A stretch of DNA of 64,000 nt. Origin: an uncultured Granulosicoccaceae bacterium. Lineage in GTDB: Bacteria; Pseudomonadota; Gammaproteobacteria; Granulosicoccales; Granulosicoccaceae. The stretch is from assembly GCA_937920585.1 (NCBI GenBank), contig CAKZSB010000108.1:1-64000 (forward strand), read 5' to 3'. Positions 1-10,021 of this stretch are shown in pieces (within the stretch, counting starts at the first letter, position 1; each line of letters begins with the position of its first letter). Below the pieces are notes generated by a model. It made no database searches and had not been told where the DNA came from. It saw only the letters and a program-made list of their open reading frames with translations. Both the position numbers and the translations under genes were made by a program.

Positions 1-1140
1 GTGAATACCGACTCGCCCGCCTTCGGTGGTGTACTTGACTGCGTTGTCGAGCAGATTGGTAATGGCCTGCGCCAGCAAATGCCGATTGCCGTAGAAAACC
101 GGATTGGTCTCGATGTTTTCGACGAACACCAGCCCGGCATCTTCTGCCACAGCGCCATACAATTCGGCCAGTTCAGCCGCCAGATCGCCAATGGCAACGT
201 GCTGCCACTCTGTTTTATCCAGCCCAGCTTCAAGGCGCGCGATACTGAGCATGGCATTGAAGGTTTGAATCATGCCGTCTGCTTCACCGATGGAGGACTC
301 GATTGTGTCCCGGTATTCGTCGTCCGAGCGGTGTTCGAGCAGGGTAACCTCAAGGCGATTGCGTAGTCGTGTTAGCGGGCTGCGTAAATCGTGCGCCACA
401 TTGTTGGTGACCTGCTGCATGCTTTCCATCAAGTCTTCGATTCGCGTAAGCATCTGGTTGATCTTCACCGCTATCGCGTCGAATTCATCGCGGCGATCGG
501 TCACCGGGATGCGGCGTGACATCGCGCCGTTCATTATTTCACCTGCGGTTTTGTCGACACTAGCGATCCGGCGCAGCACACTGGCGCTCATGACGATACC
601 GCCGCCCAGTGCAAACAGAAGGGTGATCATGGTGGCGCCGACAACCAGCGTGAAGGTGTAGTCGAGGAGTGCCTTTTCGTCACTGGTTTCGTGCCCGATC
701 GTCAGTTTCAATCCATCTGAAAATTGCGTTTGAGCGACGCGAACCGGCAAGTTGGCGCGGGGGCTGTCAGCGGGCAGATCCACTACTTCAGCCATGGGTT
801 TCGTGCTGTGGGTGCGTACCGATTTTATCCGCAGCGGCCATTCGTGGTCGGTGCTGTCGGTGATTTCGCTGCCTTCGCTTTCCAGAAAGTAGAAGCGCCC
901 GTAGGTGTCGACGCGATTGCGTTGTTGAATGGCGTCGAGTAGTTCGTTCAATGCGCCAGAGGTGTAGAGATTGACGAGAAAGTCGGTTTCAAGCCGCAGG
1001 CGAGCATCGACCTGAGATTCGATTTCATCGCGCAGCGACCAATAGATAAAGCCCAGTGTCACGGCGGAAAACAGGCTGAATAAAGCAGCGTAGACAATGG
1101 TTAGTCTAAACGCTGTTGTGCTGAACAAGCGTATATTCAC
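1..1140 (-). CDS. Sensor histidine kinase, C-terminus cut off by window edge
   Basis: Reading the minus strand from a GTG at 1140 gives 380 residues with no stop before the edge. TM helix 1 is at about 13-35, followed by a periplasmic loop of about 125 residues. TM helix 2 is at about 162-186, followed by a HAMP linker. The H-box VAHDLRSPLTRLR puts the phospho-accepting His at 250, and the N-box NLLDNAVKY at about 362-370 starts the ATPase domain. The G-boxes lie outside the window. It follows the response regulator at 1228-1902 on the same strand, so it should be its partner kinase in the inner membrane. In this frame the only plausible start after the upstream in-frame stop near 1180 is the GTG, and its ribosome site is weak. 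The stimulus cannot be told from the sequence. Confidence 0.9.
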   Translation of the reverse strand, partial: MNIRLFSTTAFRLTIVYAALFSLFSAVTLGFIYWSLRDEIESQVDARLRLETDFLVNLYTSGALNELLDAIQQRNRVDTYGRFYFLESEGSEITDSTDHEWPLRIKSVRTHSTKPMAEVVDLPADSPRANLPVRVAQTQFSDGLKLTIGHETSDEKALLDYTFTLVVGATMITLLFALGGGIVMSASVLRRIASVDKTAGEIMNGAMSRRIPVTDRRDEFDAIAVKINQMLTRIEDLMESMQQVTNNVAHDLRSPLTRLRNRLEVTLLEHRSDDEYRDTIESSIGEADGMIQTFNAMLSIARLEAGLDKTEWQHVAIGDLAAELAELYGAVAEDAGLVFVENIETNPVFYGNRHLLAQAITNLLDNAVKYTTEGGRVGIH

Positions 1141-1194
1141 TAGGCGACCGACAGGCGATAGGGCAGAGGGGGCGAGTAGTCAGAGTCGCTTGGA

Positions 1195-1221
1195 GGCGCA
1201 ACAGAGAAGCTCTGTTGCGCC
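1195..1221. other. Perfect 12-bp hairpin between response regulator and kinase
   Basis: GGCGCAACAGAG at 1195-1206 pairs perfectly with CTCTGTTGCGCC at 1210-1221 across a 3-nt loop. It lies 6 nt past the response-regulator stop (1228) and about 55 nt ahead of the kinase GTG. No T-run follows on either strand, so it is not a standard intrinsic terminator. It could protect mRNA ends or lower kinase expression relative to the regulator (inference). Confidence 0.7.
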
Positions 1222-1227
1222 GGAGCG

Positions 1228-1902
1228 TCAGCCTTCAACCAGTTTGTAACCGGCGCCGCGAACGGTATGCAGCAAAGGTTGCTCGAAATCCTTGTCGATT
1301 TTACTTCTGAGACGACTGATCTGTACGTCGATGACATTGGTTTGCGGGTCAAAGTGGTAATCCCAAACGTTCTCCAGCAACATGCTGCGAGTGACAACCT
1401 GGCCGGTGTGGCGCATGAGGTATTCCAGCAATCTGAATTCACGTGGTTGCAGATTGATGTTGATACCGGCGCGGGTGACCTTGTGTTTGAGCAGATCCAG
1501 AGTCAGATCTGCGACTCGCAGGGTGGTAACTGCATTTTCGGGTTGGGCACGTCGCGAGAGCGCCTGCAATCGTGCGTGCAGTTCGTTGAGCGAGTAGGGC
1601 TTGGTGAGGTAGTCATCACCGCCAGCCCGCAAGCCGGTCACTCGTTCGTCAACGTCGTCCAGCGCGCTGAGAATCAGCACCGGCGTGTTGTCGCCGCCGC
1701 GGCGAAGATCTTCGATCATCGAGAGGCCGTCTTTGCGGGGCATCATGCGATCGATCACCATCGCATCGTAGGCGTTGGTTTTGGCGTAGCTCAGGCCGGA
1801 CTCGCCGTCATCGGCGTGATCGACCGCGTGACCAATTTCGTTCAAACCTTTGACGAGATAACTCGCCGCTTCAATATCGTCTTCGACCAGTAATATGCGC
1901 AT
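1228..1902 (-). CDS. OmpR/PhoB-family response regulator
   Basis: This is a 224-residue two-domain transcription regulator. The receiver domain has the acidic pair in LLVEDD, phospho-acceptor Asp51 (VIDRMMPRKDG), the switch Ser79 and Lys101 (LTKPYS). The winged-helix DNA-binding domain, from about residue 128 on, contains LQPREFRLLEYLMRH and ends in HTVRGAGYKL, which is typical of OmpR-type output domains. The frame is open much further upstream, but the family always begins with MRILLVEDD, so ATG 1902 is the start. The next gene in the same direction is the sensor kinase that should phosphorylate it. Target genes are unknown. Confidence 0.95.
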   Translation of the reverse strand: MRILLVEDDIEAASYLVKGLNEIGHAVDHADDGESGLSYAKTNAYDAMVIDRMMPRKDGLSMIEDLRRGGDNTPVLILSALDDVDERVTGLRAGGDDYLTKPYSLNELHARLQALSRRAQPENAVTTLRVADLTLDLLKHKVTRAGININLQPREFRLLEYLMRHTGQVVTRSMLLENVWDYHFDPQTNVIDVQISRLRSKIDKDFEQPLLHTVRGAGYKLVEG

Positions 1903-2427
1903 TTTTTGACTCGTACTAAAGTTGCAACCCATCGCGAAAGTAACAGCACGCGAGCAAATTGGGTGTACGAAGTAGACTGGCGGCGTCCAAATGAGTGACG
2001 CGCAATCCCGTCTTTGTTGGCGTTGCACGGCGCTTGTTGCTGTGCACTCCCTCGGAACTGATGGCTCTGAGCACGAATACCAACGCGAATCGGCGGTGCG
2101 CTCGAACCGGCGGTAATCATCCCACATTGCGACGCAGTTCGCTACGGTACAACAATGCTTCCGGCTGTTGGCGAGAGCCTGTAATCTCGCTCGTTTGGTT
2201 TCTTTTTCGCAGGCGTTGTTCTCCTTGCGACACTTGATTGGTACGGGCTGTAGTAGATGTGGCGTCTTTGTGGTGAATGGCCTTTCATCGGCCCGGATTG
2301 GGTCTTTCGCACCGGTTGGCGGCCGACAAAATGTTGCCAAATTTTAATTTTCTCAACCAGCTGATGCGGTGCGATTGCATTCGGATAATGCGCCGGTAAG
2401 CTGCTCAAAATCCTGGAGTAAAATATT
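1903..2427. other. 525-bp intergenic region between divergent genes
   Basis: This stretch separates the minus-strand two-component operon from the plus-strand methyltransferase, so promoters for both should lie here. I see no credible coding frame, RNA gene or repeat. The open frames through it lack family-like sequence or ribosome sites. Confidence 0.5.
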
Positions 2428-3024
2428 GTGACATTGCCTTTTTCCAGCTCTGCCGATCGGAACAAACAATCGATTGGCGACGCACTTGAACACTGGTTCG
2501 AGCGCGCTTCGACAGTTGTCGAGATTGGCAGTGGCACCGGTCAGCATGCGGTGTATTTCAGCGCCCGTTTTGCCAGCCTGAAATGGTGTCCCACAGATCG
2601 CCGGGAGAACCTTGCAGCTATTCAGCAACGCATTGACGAGGCCTCGGCCAGCAATATTGCAAGCGTGATCGAACTTGATGTCGCTGACGGCAGGCAGCTA
2701 CCGGCCGGGCCATTCGATATGGCGTATTCTGCCAACACCGCCCACATCATGAGTGAAGCCGAGGTGGAGCAGATGTTTGTTGTGGTTGGCGGATTGCTCG
2801 GTATAGACGGGATCTTTGCCCTGTATGGCCCATTTCATTACGGCGGCGAGCATACTGCCGAGAGCAATCGGGAATTCGATCGTATGCTCAGGCAGCAGGC
2901 GGCGCATATGGGCGTGCGAGACAAACACAGGCTCGATGATTTTGCCCGGGCTGCGGGGTTGCGCAGCCTGGAGGATATCGAAATGCCCAGTAACAACCGA
3001 CTGGTTCTGTGGCAGCGAGGCTAA
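2428..3024 (+). CDS. DUF938 family SAM-dependent methyltransferase
   Basis: The 198-residue protein has the class I methyltransferase motif I VVEIGSGTGQHAVYF at about residues 30-44, an acidic motif (CPTDRRE) at the end of the second strand, and a later SANTAHIMS segment. This pattern belongs to DUF938, the bacterial relatives of METTL26, whose substrate is unknown. The start is GTG 2428 with GGAG about 10 nt upstream; full family length supports it. The gene stands alone and converges on glpK, with only 9 bp between the two stop codons. Confidence 0.88.
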   Translation: MTLPFSSSADRNKQSIGDALEHWFERASTVVEIGSGTGQHAVYFSARFASLKWCPTDRRENLAAIQQRIDEASASNIASVIELDVADGRQLPAGPFDMAYSANTAHIMSEAEVEQMFVVVGGLLGIDGIFALYGPFHYGGEHTAESNREFDRMLRQQAAHMGVRDKHRLDDFARAAGLRSLEDIEMPSNNRLVLWQRG

Positions 3025-3041
3025 CCAAACGGTTTAGCTTT
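3020..3041. terminator. Weak hairpin spanning the convergent stops of DUF938 gene and glpK
   Basis: GCTAACC at 3020-3026 pairs with GGTTTAGC at 3031-3038 with one bulged T, followed by TTT on the plus strand. It covers both stop codons, so the two genes may share it as a terminator. The stem is short and the T-run is only three bases, so the call is weak. Confidence 0.35.
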
Positions 3042-4545
3042 CCCGCTTGTTGGTGCTGGCAGCGTAATGCTGCACGCCAGAGACGGCATTGCGCCACGCA
3101 GCCAGTAGCTGATCGCGTTCGTTTGCGCCCAGCGTCGGCGTGAATTCGCGATCGAGTTGCCAGTTCGATTTGAGATCGTCGACATCGCGATACACCCCAG
3201 CCTGCAAACCAGCCAGGTACGCCGCGCCCAGCGCGGTAGTCTCGGTTTGAACCGGGCGCTGGACGGGAATATTGAGCACATTCGCAAGGAACTGACAAAG
3301 CCAGTTGTTGGCGACCATGCCGCCATCAACCCGAACCCGCGTGGGTGTGACGCCATCAGATGCCATCGCCGCAAACAGGTCGCCAGTCTGATAGGCGACT
3401 GATTCAAGCGTTGCGCGCACAAGCTGTGCCACACCGGTATCGCGGGTGAGTCCGAATAATGCACCTCTGGCATCCGGATTCCAGTGTGGCGCGCCGAGCC
3501 CGGTGAAGGCCGGCACCAGATAGACCCCGGCGTTGTCTGCCAGAGCAGACGACATGTCTTCTGTTTGTTGCGCAGAATCAATGACTTTCAGGCCGTCGCG
3601 TAGCCATTGCACAGCAGCACCAGCGACGAAAATGGAGCCTTCGGTGGCGTAAGTGGTTTCACCATTGAGCCGGTAGGCGATCGTGGTAAGCAGTTTACTG
3701 CTCGAGGCCAGGGCTTCTGAGCCTGTGTTCAGCAATACAAAACAACCCGTGCCGTAAGTGCTTTTGATTGTGCCGGGCTCAAGGCAATTCTGGCCGAAGG
3801 TTGCCGCTTGCTGGTCGCCTGCAATGCCGCCGATGGTGAGTGTTTTGCCCAGATGTTCTTTTTCGATCTGGCCAAAGTTGTGCGAACTGTCGTGCACCTG
3901 CGGGAGCATCGAGGCCGGAATTTCCAGAATTCGCAGCAGCTCTTCGTCCCATTTGTTTTTGTGGATGTTATAGATCAGTGTTCGAGATGCGTTGGTCGCA
4001 TCGGTTGCATGGACTTTGCCGTTGCTGAAACGCCACAGCAGATAGGTATCCATTGTGCCGAATGCCAGTTCGCCGCGTTCCGCCAGATCGCGCGCGCCGT
4101 CGACGTTATCCAGGATCCAGCGAATCTTGGTGCCCGAAAAGTAGGGGTCGAGCAGCAGCCCGGTGCGGGCCGCAAAGGTAGGCTCGTAGCCTGAGGATTT
4201 CAGTGTGTCGCAAAATTCAGCAGTGCGCCGATCCTGCCAGACAATCGCGTTGTAAAGCGGCTCGCCTGTCGTTCTGTTCCATACCAGCGTGGTTTCGCGC
4301 TGATTGGTGATTCCAGCGGCGGCAATTTCAGCCGATTGCTGCCCGGCGGCCGCCACCGCCTCGCGACATACGGTCAGAGTGGTGTCCCAAATCTCCTGAG
4401 GATCGTGCTCCACCCAGCCCGGTTGCGGAAATATCTGGCGGAACTCGCGCTGCGAGGTAAATGCCGACGTACCATCCTTTTCGAACAGGATGGCGCGCGA
4501 GCTGGTGGTACCCTGGTCGATGCTCAGAATAAACGTGCTGGCCAT
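3034..4545 (-). CDS. glpK: Glycerol kinase
   Basis: The 503-residue FGGY-family kinase phosphorylates glycerol to glycerol-3-phosphate in the cytoplasm. The N-terminal phosphate-binding loop is [14 protein letters not shown]. The glycerol-binding segment near [12 protein letters not shown] and the C-terminal family signature from about residue 410 ([18 protein letters not shown]) are intact. Length matches the usual 495-505 residues. No glpF, glpD or glpR lies next to it, so uptake and oxidation genes must be elsewhere. It is a single-gene unit that diverges from the DegQ gene. Confidence 0.97.
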   Translation of the reverse strand: MASTFILSIDQGTTSSRAILFEKDGTSAFTSQREFRQIFPQPGWVEHDPQEIWDTTLTVCREAVAAAGQQSAEIAAAGITNQRETTLVWNRTTGEPLYNAIVWQDRRTAEFCDTLKSSGYEPTFAARTGLLLDPYFSGTKIRWILDNVDGARDLAERGELAFGTMDTYLLWRFSNGKVHATDATNASRTLIYNIHKNKWDEELLRILEIPASMLPQVHDSSHNFGQIEKEHLGKTLTIGGIAGDQQAATFGQNCLEPGTIKSTYGTGCFVLLNTGSEALASSSKLLTTIAYRLNGETTYATEGSIFVAGAAVQWLRDGLKVIDSAQQTEDMSSALADNAGVYLVPAFTGLGAPHWNPDARGALFGLTRDTGVAQLVRATLESVAYQTGDLFAAMASDGVTPTRVRVDGGMVANNWLCQFLANVLNIPVQRPVQTETTALGAAYLAGLQAGVYRDVDDLKSNWQLDREFTPTLGANERDQLLAAWRNAVSGVQHYAASTNKRES

Positions 4546-4637
4546 TGGCGGATCTGGGTTGCGAACGAACCCACAATTTAACCCGGTGGGTTCAGTTTGT
4601 CATTGCCGAAGAACCGCGATAGGTCAATCGCAGATTG

Positions 4638-4643
4638 TATAAT
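4638..4643 (+). promoter_or_regulatory. Candidate -10 box TATAAT upstream of the degQ-like gene
   Basis: A perfect TATAAT lies 42 nt before the preferred ATG of the protease. No good -35 hexamer is present at 16-18 bp, so an activator or an alternative sigma factor may be needed, or the match may be chance. Confidence 0.4.
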
Positions 4644-4685
4644 TGGCGATTGAATTGGTCCCCGTTGCTCTGTCGGAAATCCCCT

Positions 4686-6047
4686 ATGCGTCAAGTCCCC
4701 AAGCGCCTGATCGGAATAAGCGTGGTCGTTGTTGCCGCAGCCTGGTTGTCGCTGGCCCGGGGCGGCGCCATCCCCGCCTTGATCGACGGCCAGCCGCTTC
4801 CCAGTCTGGCACCGATGCTCGATGCCGCCACACCTGCCGTTGTCAATATCTCCACCAGCGGGACGGTACAGGCAGCGCGCGATCCGTTTTTTGAAGATCC
4901 TTTCTTTCGACAATTTTTCGATTTGCCCCAACGCCAGCGCCAGCGCCGCACCCAGAGTCTGGGCTCAGGCGTCATCGTCGATGCTGACAACGGAACGATT
5001 ATCACGAATCATCACGTGATAGCGGATGCGCGCGAAATCATGGTCACTCTGACGGATGGCCGTGAGTTCGAGGCCGAATTGATCGGTCAGGATCCGGTTG
5101 CCGATATCGCGGTGGTCAGGATCGATGCAAGCGGGCTCTCGCAACTGGACTGGGCCAATTCGGATGTTTTGCGGGTTGGCGATTTTGTGGTGGCGATCGG
5201 CAACCCTTTCGGTCTGGGCCAAACTGTGACATCCGGTATTGTGTCTGCGCTGGGTCGCAGCGGGCTCGGCATAGAGGAAGTCGAGGATTTCATTCAGACC
5301 GATGCGTCGATCAATCCCGGTAACTCAGGTGGTGCGCTGGTCAATCTGCGTGGTGAGCTGGTCGGCATCAATACCGCTATTGTCGGGCCTGGCGGTGGCA
5401 ACGTGGGTATTGGCTTTGCGATACCCGCGAATATGGCGCAGCAGCTGCTACAGCAGATTCTGGCTACCGGAGAGGTGCGACGCGGCCGAGTGGGAATATC
5501 GGTGCAAGAGCTTACACCCGAGTTACAGGAGGTGTTTGGCGTTAAGCGCGGTGTTGTGATTGCGGCGGTTGAAGCCGGGTCGCCAGCTGAGGCCAGCGGC
5601 CTGAAGCGTGGTGACGTGCTGGTGGAAATCGGCAAACGCAAGGTGCAAAACGTTAGTGATGTGCGCAATGCGATTGGATTGCTGCAGATCGACCAAAGTA
5701 TCGATGTGTTCTTTTATCGCAACAAGCAACTCTACGAAACCAGCGTGCAGGTGCGGGAGACCGATAACAGTACCGTTGCCGGTGCGGTGCTCGCCCCGCA
5801 TCTTGGCGGTGCCACTTTCGAAAACGCGCAGACCAGCTCAGGTCGTCTCTATGTGGTGGTTTCAGCCATTGAGCAGGGCAGTGCGATGGCCAGTCGGGGG
5901 CTGTTGTCGGGGGATATTATATTGTCGGCCAATCGCATAGCCGTATCCGATGTCGACGAGCTTGCGATGGCGGTTTCCCGTGACATGACATCGACACTGT
6001 TCAAAGTGCAGCGGGGCAATGTGAGCCGTTTTCTGCTGATTGAATGA
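4686..6047 (+). CDS. degQ: Periplasmic serine endoprotease, DegP/DegQ (HtrA) family
   Basis: The 453-residue trypsin-like protease should degrade or refold damaged envelope proteins. From ATG 4686 there is a signal sequence or anchor at about 7-25. The catalytic triad is His110 (TNHHV), Asp140 (VADIAVVRI) and Ser214 (PGNSGGAL). Two PDZ domains follow (about residues 265-350 and 375-450). The LA loop is short, as in DegQ rather than DegP. A TTG 51 nt further upstream would extend the frame but overlaps the -10 box and spoils the signal peptide. No rseA/mucD genes adjoin it. Confidence 0.93.
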   Translation: MRQVPKRLIGISVVVVAAAWLSLARGGAIPALIDGQPLPSLAPMLDAATPAVVNISTSGTVQAARDPFFEDPFFRQFFDLPQRQRQRRTQSLGSGVIVDADNGTIITNHHVIADAREIMVTLTDGREFEAELIGQDPVADIAVVRIDASGLSQLDWANSDVLRVGDFVVAIGNPFGLGQTVTSGIVSALGRSGLGIEEVEDFIQTDASINPGNSGGALVNLRGELVGINTAIVGPGGGNVGIGFAIPANMAQQLLQQILATGEVRRGRVGISVQELTPELQEVFGVKRGVVIAAVEAGSPAEASGLKRGDVLVEIGKRKVQNVSDVRNAIGLLQIDQSIDVFFYRNKQLYETSVQVRETDNSTVAGAVLAPHLGGATFENAQTSSGRLYVVVSAIEQGSAMASRGLLSGDIILSANRIAVSDVDELAMAVSRDMTSTLFKVQRGNVSRFLLIE

Positions 6048-6105
6048 GGAGGGTTGCCCCTTCGAGGCATCCAGCGCCGTCGAGCGCGATCTCGCACGAC
6101 AGGCG

Positions 6106-6552
6106 CTAGTGGCTGGAGTATCCAGCAGTATTCTTTTCGACCCAGCGACTCGACTGATTTGTGAGTGTTTCTTTTTTCCAGAATGGCGCACGCGACTTGA
6201 GTGCCTCCATCAAGTGGCGGCAGGCCTCGAACGCTGCAGCGCGGTGAGCTGACCAGCAGGCCACCAGAACAATCGGCTCGCCTGGCTCGATGTCACCCAC
6301 ACGGTGAATCAGCAGTACATCCTGCAACGGCCATTGTTGATGTGCATCATCTATAATGGCTTGCAACTGCGATTCGGTCATGCCGGGGTAGTGTTCCAGC
6401 GTCATCGACTGAACGCCGTCGCCTTCGTTGAAATCCCGCATGGTTCCGACGAAAGTTGCGGTTGCGCCGAATGAACCTGGCTGCATGCGATCCTGATGCG
6501 CCTGCAATGCCTGCCATGGTTTGAATCCGTGATGGCAAATTTCGAGTGCCAT
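6106..6552 (-). CDS. moaE: Molybdopterin synthase catalytic subunit MoaE
   Basis: The 148-residue protein transfers sulfur from MoaD onto precursor Z to make molybdopterin. The family motif FVGTMRDFNEGD carries Arg39, and HRAAAFEACRHLMEALK and APFWKKE carry Lys119 and Lys126, the positions of the E. coli catalytic residues. It follows moaD after 3 bp on the same strand, so the two synthase subunits are co-translated. Its end converges on the DegQ gene. Confidence 0.97.
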   Translation of the reverse strand: MALEICHHGFKPWQALQAHQDRMQPGSFGATATFVGTMRDFNEGDGVQSMTLEHYPGMTESQLQAIIDDAHQQWPLQDVLLIHRVGDIEPGEPIVLVACWSAHRAAAFEACRHLMEALKSRAPFWKKETLTNQSSRWVEKNTAGYSSH

Positions 6553-6555
6553 GTT

Positions 6556-6789
6556 TCAGCCTCCGGTCACAGGTGGAAAAAAGGCCACTTCGTCGCCATC
6601 GCTGATGCCTGCTGCTTCGTTAGTATGCTCAAGATTGACCGCACACAACGTGTTTTCGGGCATCGGTTTGTCGCCTGCGATCGCCTGCCAGACGTCGGCC
6701 ACTGTTTCGATATTTTCGATCGGGATTTCGGTTTCGTTGAGATCGAGATATTCGCGCATGCTGGCGAAGAGTTTGACTTTAACTGGCAT
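6556..6789 (-). CDS. moaD: Molybdopterin synthase sulfur carrier subunit MoaD
   Basis: The 77-residue ubiquitin-fold protein ends in the required Gly-Gly (PPVTGG), which is adenylated and thiocarboxylated by MoeB. The start at ATG 6789 gives the family N-terminus [15 protein letters not shown]. An in-frame start 48 nt upstream would add residues unlike any MoaD. moaE follows directly; moaC is divergent with about 90 bp between start codons, a space that must hold both promoters. Confidence 0.95.
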   Translation of the reverse strand: MPVKVKLFASMREYLDLNETEIPIENIETVADVWQAIAGDKPMPENTLCAVNLEHTNEAAGISDGDEVAFFPPVTGG

Positions 6790-6881
6790 ATTTTCATTAT
6801 GCACGCACTGACGGATGCTACCAAGCGTCTTTGTCATATTATCCGCAAGGCCTTGCCGCCGCTATCCCGATGGAGAATCGA

Positions 6882-7364
6882 ATGACCGAGCTGACGCACT
6901 TCAATAACCGCGGCGAGGCGCACATGGTCGATGTGGGCGACAAGGATGTCACTCACCGGGTTGCCATCGCCAGCGGCCAGATCAACATGAAGGCCGAAAC
7001 GCTGGCAATGATCATCGGCGGCGGACACAAAAAGGGGGATGTGCTGGGGATTGCCCGGGTGGCGGGAATCATGGGCTCAAAGCGCACCAGTGATTTGATA
7101 CCGCTTTGCCATCCCATCGGTCTTACGCGAGTGGAAGTTGACTTTCAGATTGACGAAGCCGCCTGTTGTGTGCATGCGCAAACCCGTGCCGAAACCCGTT
7201 CGCAGACCGGCGTCGAGATGGAGGCGCTTACAGCCCTGCAGGTGGCCTTGCTCACCATCTACGATATGTGCAAGGCGATCGATCGGGGCATGCAAATCAA
7301 TAATGTGGGTTTGCTGGAAAAAAGCGGTGGAAAATCGGGCCATTGGCGGGTAACAGATAACTGA
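6882..7364 (+). CDS. moaC: Cyclic pyranopterin monophosphate synthase MoaC
   Basis: The 160-residue enzyme converts the MoaA product to cyclic pyranopterin monophosphate. Every E. coli active-site position is kept at the same number when the start is ATG 6882: Lys51, His77 (LCHPIG), Glu112 (GVEME), Asp128 and Lys131 (DMCKAID). GGAG at 6872 is well spaced for this ATG; upstream in-frame starts are not supported. moaA and moaB are not in the window. Confidence 0.97.
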   Translation: MTELTHFNNRGEAHMVDVGDKDVTHRVAIASGQINMKAETLAMIIGGGHKKGDVLGIARVAGIMGSKRTSDLIPLCHPIGLTRVEVDFQIDEAACCVHAQTRAETRSQTGVEMEALTALQVALLTIYDMCKAIDRGMQINNVGLLEKSGGKSGHWRVTDN

Positions 7365-7498
7365 TATCGACATTTCCATTAGTTATCGGTTTAAACGCGA
7401 GCCCAGCTGTTGCACAATAGCGGACATTACCAGAATGCAATCACCGCAAACTTCACCGCTAGCATGTACCTGATTGGCAGGGCCTTTCGCGTCTCCAG

Positions 7499-10021
7499 AT
7501 GAAACTGTATCAACGTCTTACACTGGTGATGCTAGTGATCGCTGCGTGCGTGCTGCTCGGCTCTGCGCTGGTGTTTCACAATCAGGATATGGCTCACTAT
7601 CGCGATCGAATCCAGCAGCTGATGCTGGATAGAACGGGCCGCGATCTGCAAATCCGTGGCGATATCAGGGCGATGCTGTTCCCAAGTGTCGGGCTGTCCC
7701 TTCGCGATGTCTGGATAGCCAATGCAGCGGGTTTCGAGGCGGATTCCTTTGCCCAGATCGAACATGCCAGGTTGCGCGTTGACCTGCTGCCGCTGCTCGG
7801 TGGCGACGTGGTCATCAATCGCCTCGAAATGCGTGGTGCCAGTCTGAACCTGCAGCGCGATCCGGAGGGGCGTAGCAACTGGGCTGATCTGATGGAGCAG
7901 ACATCGCTGGTTGAGGCGCGCAGCGACGAAGATATCCTGCAGGAGATCGAGGCGGCTGCGCCGGTGGCGGGCTTGCTATCGGTTGGTGAGCTATACGTCG
8001 TCGGTGGGCAGGTGAACTGGGTTGATCAGCAAAAAGATCAACATGCCGAGCTGCAGAATCTGTCTGTCAAATCAGGCCGCATAGCCTTGCTCGAACCTTT
8101 TGATCTCGCGGTTGAATTCGACGTGACACCTGATGATGGCGCCTTTTCAACCAGCGTATCCGCCAAGGGTTTAGTGGATTTTGATTTGCAGCAAAATCGA
8201 TTGTTTCTGGACCTCGCGCGGTTACAGACCACCACTAATCTGGCCGACCGGCCGACCAGCCATTTGGGGGCTTCTTTGTCCGGGCAAATGGTGGCAGACA
8301 TCGCCGCGCAAACGCTGGAAATGCGTGCGCTCGAGGGCGAGCTGGCCGATATCCCGCTGAGCGGCGAGCTTTACATCACCCAAATGTTTGCCGAGCCTGC
8401 ATTATTCGGCGAGCTTCAGGCGGTCGGTATTGATGGCGCCAATTTACTGGTTGACCTGGGCGTGCGTCTGCCTGCCGGCTTTGATGGCAATCTGCTGCGA
8501 AAGGCCAATATCGATGCTCGTTTGCAGTACAGCGCAGGAGAGTTGGCGCTCTCGGAGGTTGTGTTTGAATCGGGTGGCATAACCCTTCACGGGGACTTGC
8601 TGGCGGCCAACCTTTTATCGTCACCCGTCTATAGTGGCACATTGCGCAGCGAACGATTTGATGCCCGGCCTTGGGTTGCGGTGCTCGGCTTGCAACTGCC
8701 CGGTGATCAGGAACTTTTTGAAAATGTGCAGTTTCAAAGTCAAATTCGCCAGTCGGGGCAACTCCTCGCCCTGAACAAGCTGCAGCTCCAACTCGATGCA
8801 ATGCAAGTCAGTGGAGACATCGAGATAGCGGATATCCAGTCGACAGTGCGGCCGCTCAACTTTGAGTTGCAAATCAATGAGCTGGATATCGATCGATATC
8901 GGCAGATCAATCTGCTGGAAGATGACGAGCCGGCGTGGCCGGCATCCGATGCGCTGGCAGAGTTAATTGATGCATTGCCGTCGTTCGATGTGCAAGGGCA
9001 GATGAATTTCGATCTGTTGCGAATAGCCGGAATTGAGCTCAGTAATGTCAAGCTGCCGGTGGTGATCGGAAAAGATCGAATTGAAGTTAAAGAGGCCATC
9101 GGCACATTGTATTCAGGCTCTGTTTTCGCCTCAGTGGGCCTCGATTCAAGCCTGGATCCGCCGCGTGGATCTGCCACCATCAATCTCAACGGTTTCGAGC
9201 TTGGGCCACTGTTGCGCGATCATCACCGTGACGATAACCCGCTGTTGTCGGGCACCGGCAATATCAACATCGATTTGCACGGGCGAGGTGCTCGTCTGGA
9301 GGAGATGATCGACGGTACCAGTGGCGCGCTGTCGCTTAAATTTACGAACGGCTCGTTGTACTTTGTCAGTGTTATCGATGAACTCCGGCGCGCGCGCAGC
9401 GAGCTCATTGGTCGATCGGAACTCGACGATCTGACCAACCAGACGACATACACCGAGCTGAATCTGTCCGCTGTGTTCGAGGATCGGCAGTTGCTCAGCG
9501 AAGATTTGTCGCTAACTACACCCCTGATGCGAATTACCGGGCTGGGTGAAGTTGATTTCTCCGACGCGCAGCTGGATCTGGCGCTTACCGGGACGCTCAC
9601 CACCAGCACAGGTCTGGGCAACGATGACCTGGTAATCCTCAACGGGTTGCAGCTGCCACTGCGGCTGCGCGGTGATGTAGCGGCGTTGCGGGATAACTTT
9701 AGCGGGCTGAGCAAGAGCGAACTGCGCGCGAGCCTGGGCGATGCATTGATGCAACGACGTGAGGAAATTATCCAGCAGGATCGCGAGTCCCAAGCGCGCC
9801 GTGAAGCGCTGCGCGAGTCCGAACTGGAATCCGGCATGCAGCGCGAGCGCGATTCTGTCGAATCGAAAATGGTCAACGAAGTTCCGACCGCTTCCTCATC
9901 GAACCGGGCTGCAATCGGAGAAGACGAATTTCGGCGGGCTCTTGAAGATGGCAAGGCGCGATTTGGCAATGACCTCAGTGAAGAGACAAGGCGCGAACTG
10001 TCCAATCTGATCGATGATTGA
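7499..10021 (+). CDS. AsmA-family inner-membrane protein
   Basis: The 840-residue protein has one N-terminal transmembrane helix (about 7-27) followed by a long periplasmic region with the AsmA layout: an N-terminal domain with [10 protein letters not shown] and [12 protein letters not shown], and a C-terminal AsmA_2-type domain from about residue 520 ([28 protein letters not shown]-like [14 protein letters not shown]). These proteins are bridge-like and are linked to lipid transport and outer-membrane assembly. The last 80 residues are charged and probably helical. It overlaps mutY by 8 bp, as in many gammaproteobacteria, so the two share a transcript. Confidence 0.92.
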   Translation: MKLYQRLTLVMLVIAACVLLGSALVFHNQDMAHYRDRIQQLMLDRTGRDLQIRGDIRAMLFPSVGLSLRDVWIANAAGFEADSFAQIEHARLRVDLLPLLGGDVVINRLEMRGASLNLQRDPEGRSNWADLMEQTSLVEARSDEDILQEIEAAAPVAGLLSVGELYVVGGQVNWVDQQKDQHAELQNLSVKSGRIALLEPFDLAVEFDVTPDDGAFSTSVSAKGLVDFDLQQNRLFLDLARLQTTTNLADRPTSHLGASLSGQMVADIAAQTLEMRALEGELADIPLSGELYITQMFAEPALFGELQAVGIDGANLLVDLGVRLPAGFDGNLLRKANIDARLQYSAGELALSEVVFESGGITLHGDLLAANLLSSPVYSGTLRSERFDARPWVAVLGLQLPGDQELFENVQFQSQIRQSGQLLALNKLQLQLDAMQVSGDIEIADIQSTVRPLNFELQINELDIDRYRQINLLEDDEPAWPASDALAELIDALPSFDVQGQMNFDLLRIAGIELSNVKLPVVIGKDRIEVKEAIGTLYSGSVFASVGLDSSLDPPRGSATINLNGFELGPLLRDHHRDDNPLLSGTGNINIDLHGRGARLEEMIDGTSGALSLKFTNGSLYFVSVIDELRRARSELIGRSELDDLTNQTTYTELNLSAVFEDRQLLSEDLSLTTPLMRITGLGEVDFSDAQLDLALTGTLTTSTGLGNDDLVILNGLQLPLRLRGDVAALRDNFSGLSKSELRASLGDALMQRREEIIQQDRESQARREALRESELESGMQRERDSVESKMVNEVPTASSSNRAAIGEDEFRRALEDGKARFGNDLSEETRRELSNLIDD

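Noticed and set aside
1-942. Plus-strand open frames of up to 129 codons at the start of the window
   Set aside because: They are shadows of the minus-strand sensor kinase, whose motifs (H-box, N-box, HAMP, two helices) are unmistakable.
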